DNA of 64,000 bases, taken from Hygrocybe punicea. Its lineage: Eukaryota; Basidiomycota; Agaricomycetes; Agaricales; Hygrophoraceae. The notes beneath the pieces were generated by a model. The model was given only the letters and a program-made list of their open reading frames with translations. It did no database searches and was not told the DNA's origin. The stretch is taken from the NCBI GenBank assembly GCA_963556145.1, contig OY744472.1, forward strand, positions 5,580,001 through 5,644,000, given 5' to 3'. The translations under genes were made by a program, and so were the position numbers. Below, in pieces: positions 63,216-64,000 of this stretch (position 1 is the first letter of the stretch; each line of letters begins with the position of its first letter).

Positions 63216-64000
63216 ATATCATTGTTGAAGGCATATCAACTCTCAACCCCAATTTTAGAGTACTGTAAGTTGTGTGGGGCCAAGTTCACCTGCTGACCCC
63301 CAATTCCTCAAAATCTCAGACAGAAAAGCCTCCAAAAATTGGGAAGTGGGCTGTCCCAATAGTATGTCTAATGGATGGGACCAAAAGTCTGATTTTTGGA
63401 TGTCTTTGAGTGTCGTGGCACCAAGTTCACCTGGTAACCATCATTTTAGGGATAACTCAAGCACCTGACTGCCAAATTTGTTCATATGGGGTTCAAAATG
63501 CTTGTAATGATATGTACTACCAATTCTAAGATGCTCTGGATTAAAAATTTGATGCAAAGAATGAGGTGTTTGGGTCCCTGATGAGAAGCAGAAGAGGCAA
63601 GACCAGTGGGCTTACCCTTGTCCAGCATCTAGCCATGGCCCCCAAGATTGCCTCATCAGAATGCAACTTTGAAGACAATCCCCTTGATTCTGAACCACCT
63701 CCTGTTCCTGATCATTCCAACCATGGTCCACAAGGCTGAGGATGGGAAAGATGAGAAGGATGAAGCAGAGGAGCCACCAGTGCAAGGTGACAATGCTGAG
63801 TGGTCGGACAAGGTGCTGCACATGAGGAAGCTGGGCCTGTTCTGTTGGTCAGGCAGCTTGAAGTGTTGGTGGATGAGATGAGGAAAAGGTGACATGATGA
63901 ACTACCACAGGAGACAGATGAGGATCTTTTGTGATTAAATAAGACACAAATATCTCACATTTTAAAACTATTTGCATTGTTATCTCACTTGTGAAAATAT
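63216..64000. other. Unassigned end of window
   Basis: A phrase (GGCCAAGTTCACCTG..ACC near 63277 and GGCACCAAGTTCACCTGGTAACC near 63417) occurs twice, suggesting another diverged repeat. The ORF 63648-63881 (+) has an acidic KAEDGKDEKDEAEEP stretch but no recognised domain. Confidence 0.4.

Overview
This window reads as a repeat-dominated, probably heterochromatic stretch of a filamentous basidiomycete (Agaricomycete) genome. The evidence is short introns with GTATGT/GTAAGT donors and CAG acceptors, a Tad/CgT1-like LINE, a KDZ transposase with its CxC6-type cysteine cluster, a Tnp2-like fungal transposase, a Ty3/gypsy element, a Tc1/mariner element and many hAT elements. Almost no intact host gene is visible. 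Host-derived sequence consists of a broken MFS monocarboxylate-transporter gene, one membrane protein of unknown function, a broken copy of the 3' part of the splicing-factor SF3A1 gene, and a 56-codon single-span membrane ORF split by an LTR element.

Layout. 1-597: 3' end of an hAT transposon. 598-13.8 kb: one minus-strand LINE (ORF1 and ORF2 overlap as ATGCCTGA). It is bordered at its left end by the hAT and split by five further insertions: an autonomous-size hAT (1243-4496), a TA-flanked MITE (6007-6389), an hAT MITE (6614-6983), a 3.0-kb Tc1/mariner element carrying two convergent genes (7634-10629), and a CAG/CAA-rich non-autonomous hAT (11511-12719). 13.8-16.6 kb: a truncated hAT whose intron is almost wholly a long palindrome. 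17.0-19.2 kb: MFS pseudogene and a membrane-protein ORF. 19.2-30.3 kb: a palindromic repeat, an unrecognised multi-exon gene, an SF3A1 fragment and a decayed Tnp2-like transposon. 30.8-33.7 kb: an hAT with exact TSD, split by a non-autonomous LTR element. 34-40 kb: degenerate sequence and minisatellites. 40.1-44.7 kb: a composite three-LTR element without pol. 46.5-48.5 kb: motif-dense repeats and an 800-bp palindromic MITE. 49-54.4 kb: an assembly gap, hAT pieces and a decayed Ty3/gypsy element. 55-64 kb: degenerate ORFs, KDZ transposase remnants, MITEs and minisatellites.

How the parts relate. Exact target-site duplications date many insertions relative to one another: 8 bp for five hAT-type elements, TA for four mariner-like ones and 4 bp for two LTR elements. 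In two cases collapsing the TSD restores a reading frame (the hAT around 31.55/33.13 kb and the small membrane ORF around 40.15/44.73 kb). The non-autonomous LTR elements and the Ty3/gypsy element share LTR length (about 150 bp) and a primer-binding site TGGTGATGAGAG, so a parasite/helper relation is plausible. Many nonsense codons are TGA where CGA would fit, which suggests C-to-T decay at CpG sites. The most unusual items are the Tc1/mariner element with a second (SAM-like) gene, the composite pol-less LTR element with a C-rich repetitive interior, and the palindromic intron. Family names are assigned from recognition of motifs without database searching.
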